From: Reticulitermes lucifugus | Taxonomy: Eukaryota; Arthropoda; Insecta; Blattodea; Rhinotermitidae | Assembly: GCA_026260175.1 (NCBI GenBank) | Contig: JAKCWW010000499.1 | Coordinates: 1 to 64,000, forward strand | Length of the DNA: 64,000 nucleotides | Direction: 5' to 3' | Part shown: positions 61,723 to 64,000 of the stretch, one piece after another | How the letters are laid out: the number at the start of each line of letters is the position of its first letter | Position numbering within the stretch: position 1 is the first letter of the stretch | Position numbers and translations under genes: made by a program | The notes under the pieces: generated by a model | The model's database searches: none | The model's input: the letters and a program-made list of their open reading frames with translations, nothing else | What the model was told of the DNA's origin: nothing

Positions 61723-63694
61723 TATGTATGTGTATATATGCATATACATACAGGCCTATGTGCATGCACGTATATTTACATGTTGTAGTTTCTGAGATTG
61801 TGTCTTCATAAGTGTTGTTTCTCTTACAGACACCGTTCATTAAGTCTTCGTGTGCCAAACTGACAGACCTGAGAGATCACAAGAACACGCAGAAAGTTAA
61901 AGTAGATTATTTTGCTGTACAGTTCCCTTGAAGTGATGTGATTATGCCCTCATTCACAGTGTTACGAACTCTTCAGTAAATATAGAGTATCGTGTATAAC
62001 CGGACTGACAATTGTGACGTATGAATTATGTATGTTCGTATTTCAGTATGACGGGAGCTATAATTTGGAGCGCAATATTTCAGACTCATTTGTATTTTGC
62101 TGATATTGCGAGACGGCACAGTGTTAGCGTATCATGAGAGCCTGTTGTACGAAATACAGAAAATGTAGGCTGTGCTACAATCGGAGTAAGGCAAACCTTA
62201 AATATTGACATAATCTAAATTCTGCAGCCAGTAAATGACTAGACCTATATGTGATTTGAAATTTTATGGCGGTAAGGTTCAGAAATCGGTGTTTTACTTA
62301 TGACACCGTAAAGTTTGGTAGAAATTACCAAGATATAGGAGTAACTTGCTGCCGTTATCGTCATATAGATCGAAGATGGAGACACAAATGTACATCCGGA
62401 ATGTCGGTTAAGCGGGTATGAGAACACATGGTGTCACATCCTTAAAGAATAGAGTCTGTTACGTTCTGGGGAAAATATATGGCACGTAGCTTCCTTCAAG
62501 CACTTCATACAAGGCCTACGTATAAAGGCTCGAAAAAACTGTAGGCCTAAATGTGTAATGACAGCAGGAATTGTTAGTCCGTTTCTATGTATAAATGTGA
62601 CACACATACCACCTACACTGAACTTCAGACATTTGGGTCTGAAGTCTTTGAACTTATACCAAGGGACCCACTTCATCTCCGCACTTGTGTTAAAGTAATT
62701 ATTTCGTGAGTGTGTGACTTAATTTATCCGGCTCAGAGAGGGGCCACTGGCAAGCTATTTTAAACATGGTAATTAACTTTCTGCTTTCAGGAAATACGGG
62801 GAACCGCTTATTAGCTTGGTATTGCTTGCTTCATAAGAGTCAGTTTGTCCTTAAAGATGTAAACGTATACGCTTGAATTTGTCGTCTTCAACCCTCAAAA
62901 CCGGAATTTTTGATAATGCTTAAACTATTAAATGCTGGGTCCAACTTTTGTATGAATTATATAGCTTTGAGTAGTTTATACGCTACATTTCAGTTAGTGT
63001 AGTCAACAAATCAGTTATATGTCAGGAACGTGAAATCCATATGTGTATTTTTTGATGCAGAAAACTGGGGGTCGACTTCAGACAGGCAAGTTGTTTATGG
63101 TTTGGCTATAGACACGTATGCTTTAATAGCATAATTTGTTAATGAAATGCCTTGGAATTTTTGAAATGGTGCTGGGGGTCGACCTAGCATCTCACATGTT
63201 TGACGTACTAAAATAAAAGAGAAGTTTTGCACAAAGCATCTTTTTGTGATTACTGAAGTATAGTTTTTCAGATCCCTATGTTAAGGCTTCAAATAATATT
63301 TGAGTTATCCAGAAAATATGATACTTCCTATTGTCTGTGTTTGTTTGACGTCCTACTGAAATACTCGTATACTGCAGTCAGCGCTTTCACTCATCTGTTC
63401 CTTTTGTGCAAGAGTATCGAGCGATAAGTGTATTACATGATCTGGTTCCAACGTTGAAATATCATTAACAAAATGTTTTGTAATTACATTTTATTGCCAC
63501 TATGTAATTTGTTTCTGTCATCATATAAACGATGTGAAGTAGAGATGTACACTGCATGTATAAATGTAAGGGCTATGAGGGTATATCCGGCAGTAAATAG
63601 AGATATTTTACATGAAGGTGGAGAGCGATAAACATGTGTGGGTGTGCTTAGTGAATATTATTATACAAGGAGACGAATGTGGCTTCATATTGTC

Positions 63695-63979
63695 GATATA
63701 TCGTAGTCGGTATAGCGAGTCGCAACGGGTTGGACGGTCCCGGAATCGAATCCTGCTGTGGGCGAGATTTTCCGCACCCGTCCAGACCGGTCCTGAGGCC
63801 GACTCAGCGTCCTATGCAGTGAGTACGGGGTCATTCCCGGAGCTAAAGCGGCCGGGGCGTGGCGTTAACCATCCCCCCATCTAGCGCCAAGGTTAAATAA
63901 AGAGTAGAGCTGTACCTCTACTCACCTCTGTGCCTTCGTGGCAGGTTATTGGGTGAATTTTACCTTTTGACTTCACATT
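63695..63979 (+). mobile_element. SINE, group 1 (near full length)
   Basis: Head GTAGTCGGTATAGCGAGTCG, B-box-like GGAATCGAATCCTGC, core GAGTACGGGGTCATTCCCGG with CTAAAGCGGCCGGGGCG, and 3' end TGCCTTCGTGGCAGGTTATT ending TTTACCTTTTG. The frame at 63612-63884 runs through it and is not a gene. Confidence 0.88.
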
Positions 63980-64000
63980 CCCGTCATACTTAACCCATAT

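Larger units (their letters stand above)
48139..64000. other. Upstream part of the DIP intron or 5' region; no exon found
   Basis: I looked on the minus strand for an exon ending in the first half of an Ig domain (a G-x-D/N-x-x-x-x-C pattern before a donor) and for a signal peptide, without success. Contents recognised are the listed repeats, a MITE, a foldback and SINEs. Stretches 48.2-53.0, 54.0-56.5 and 56.9-60.7 kb otherwise show nothing nameable. Confidence 0.5.

Overview
The window is arthropod nuclear DNA, most likely from an insect with a large, repeat-rich genome. AT-rich intronic DNA, four abundant tRNA-derived SINE groups, decayed LINE tails and long introns surround only a few hundred bases of coding exon. 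The LINE tails carry motifs such as [21 protein letters not shown] and VGRPEGKR. I associate these and the SINE groups with cockroach and termite genomes (Blattodea, Periplaneta-like). That placement rests on memory and is moderate at best.

One host gene is supported. On the minus strand, seven exons between 48138 and 3846 encode the C-terminal 354 residues of an immunoglobulin-superfamily cell-surface protein of the DIP (Dpr-interacting protein) / lachesin-like group. In transcription order the exons are 48138-47931 (second part of Ig1), 33925-33767 and 21749-21621 (Ig2), 20489-20352 and 15554-15405 (Ig3), 8060-7965 (linker) and 4030-3846 (hydrophobic C-terminus and stop). Every intron is GT-AG and interrupts the codon after its first base, so the exons join in one open frame. 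The signal peptide and first half of Ig1 were not found up to 64000 and probably lie beyond the window. DIPs bind Dpr proteins on neighbouring neurons and help specify synaptic partners.

Everything else is intron or flank filled with repeats. These include four SINE groups (11 reasonably clear copies plus weaker ones), six fragments of the 3' end of one LINE coding region, a decayed Tc1/mariner-like DNA transposon at 23.95-24.7 kb with a possible relative near 4.1 kb, and a pogo/Tigger-like MITE at 56.55-56.87 kb. There is also a 34-bp minisatellite with a 68-bp higher-order pattern (10.56-11.15 kb), a 44-bp tandem array (18.86-19.07 kb), microsatellites, and a 73-base assembly gap between two converging SINE copies.

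The most unusual signal is a recurring GCCGAAACATGTAG-type motif. It occurs in three long foldback palindromes (13.3, 26.0 and 53.4 kb) and, less symmetrically, at 34.7 and 43.4 kb. Several copies have a layout resembling a minimal hammerhead ribozyme (CTGANGA box, hairpin, GAAA, palindromic CATG, with short complementary flanks). Such motifs are known from terminal repeats of Penelope-like retroelements. The match is not canonical and is offered as a hypothesis.
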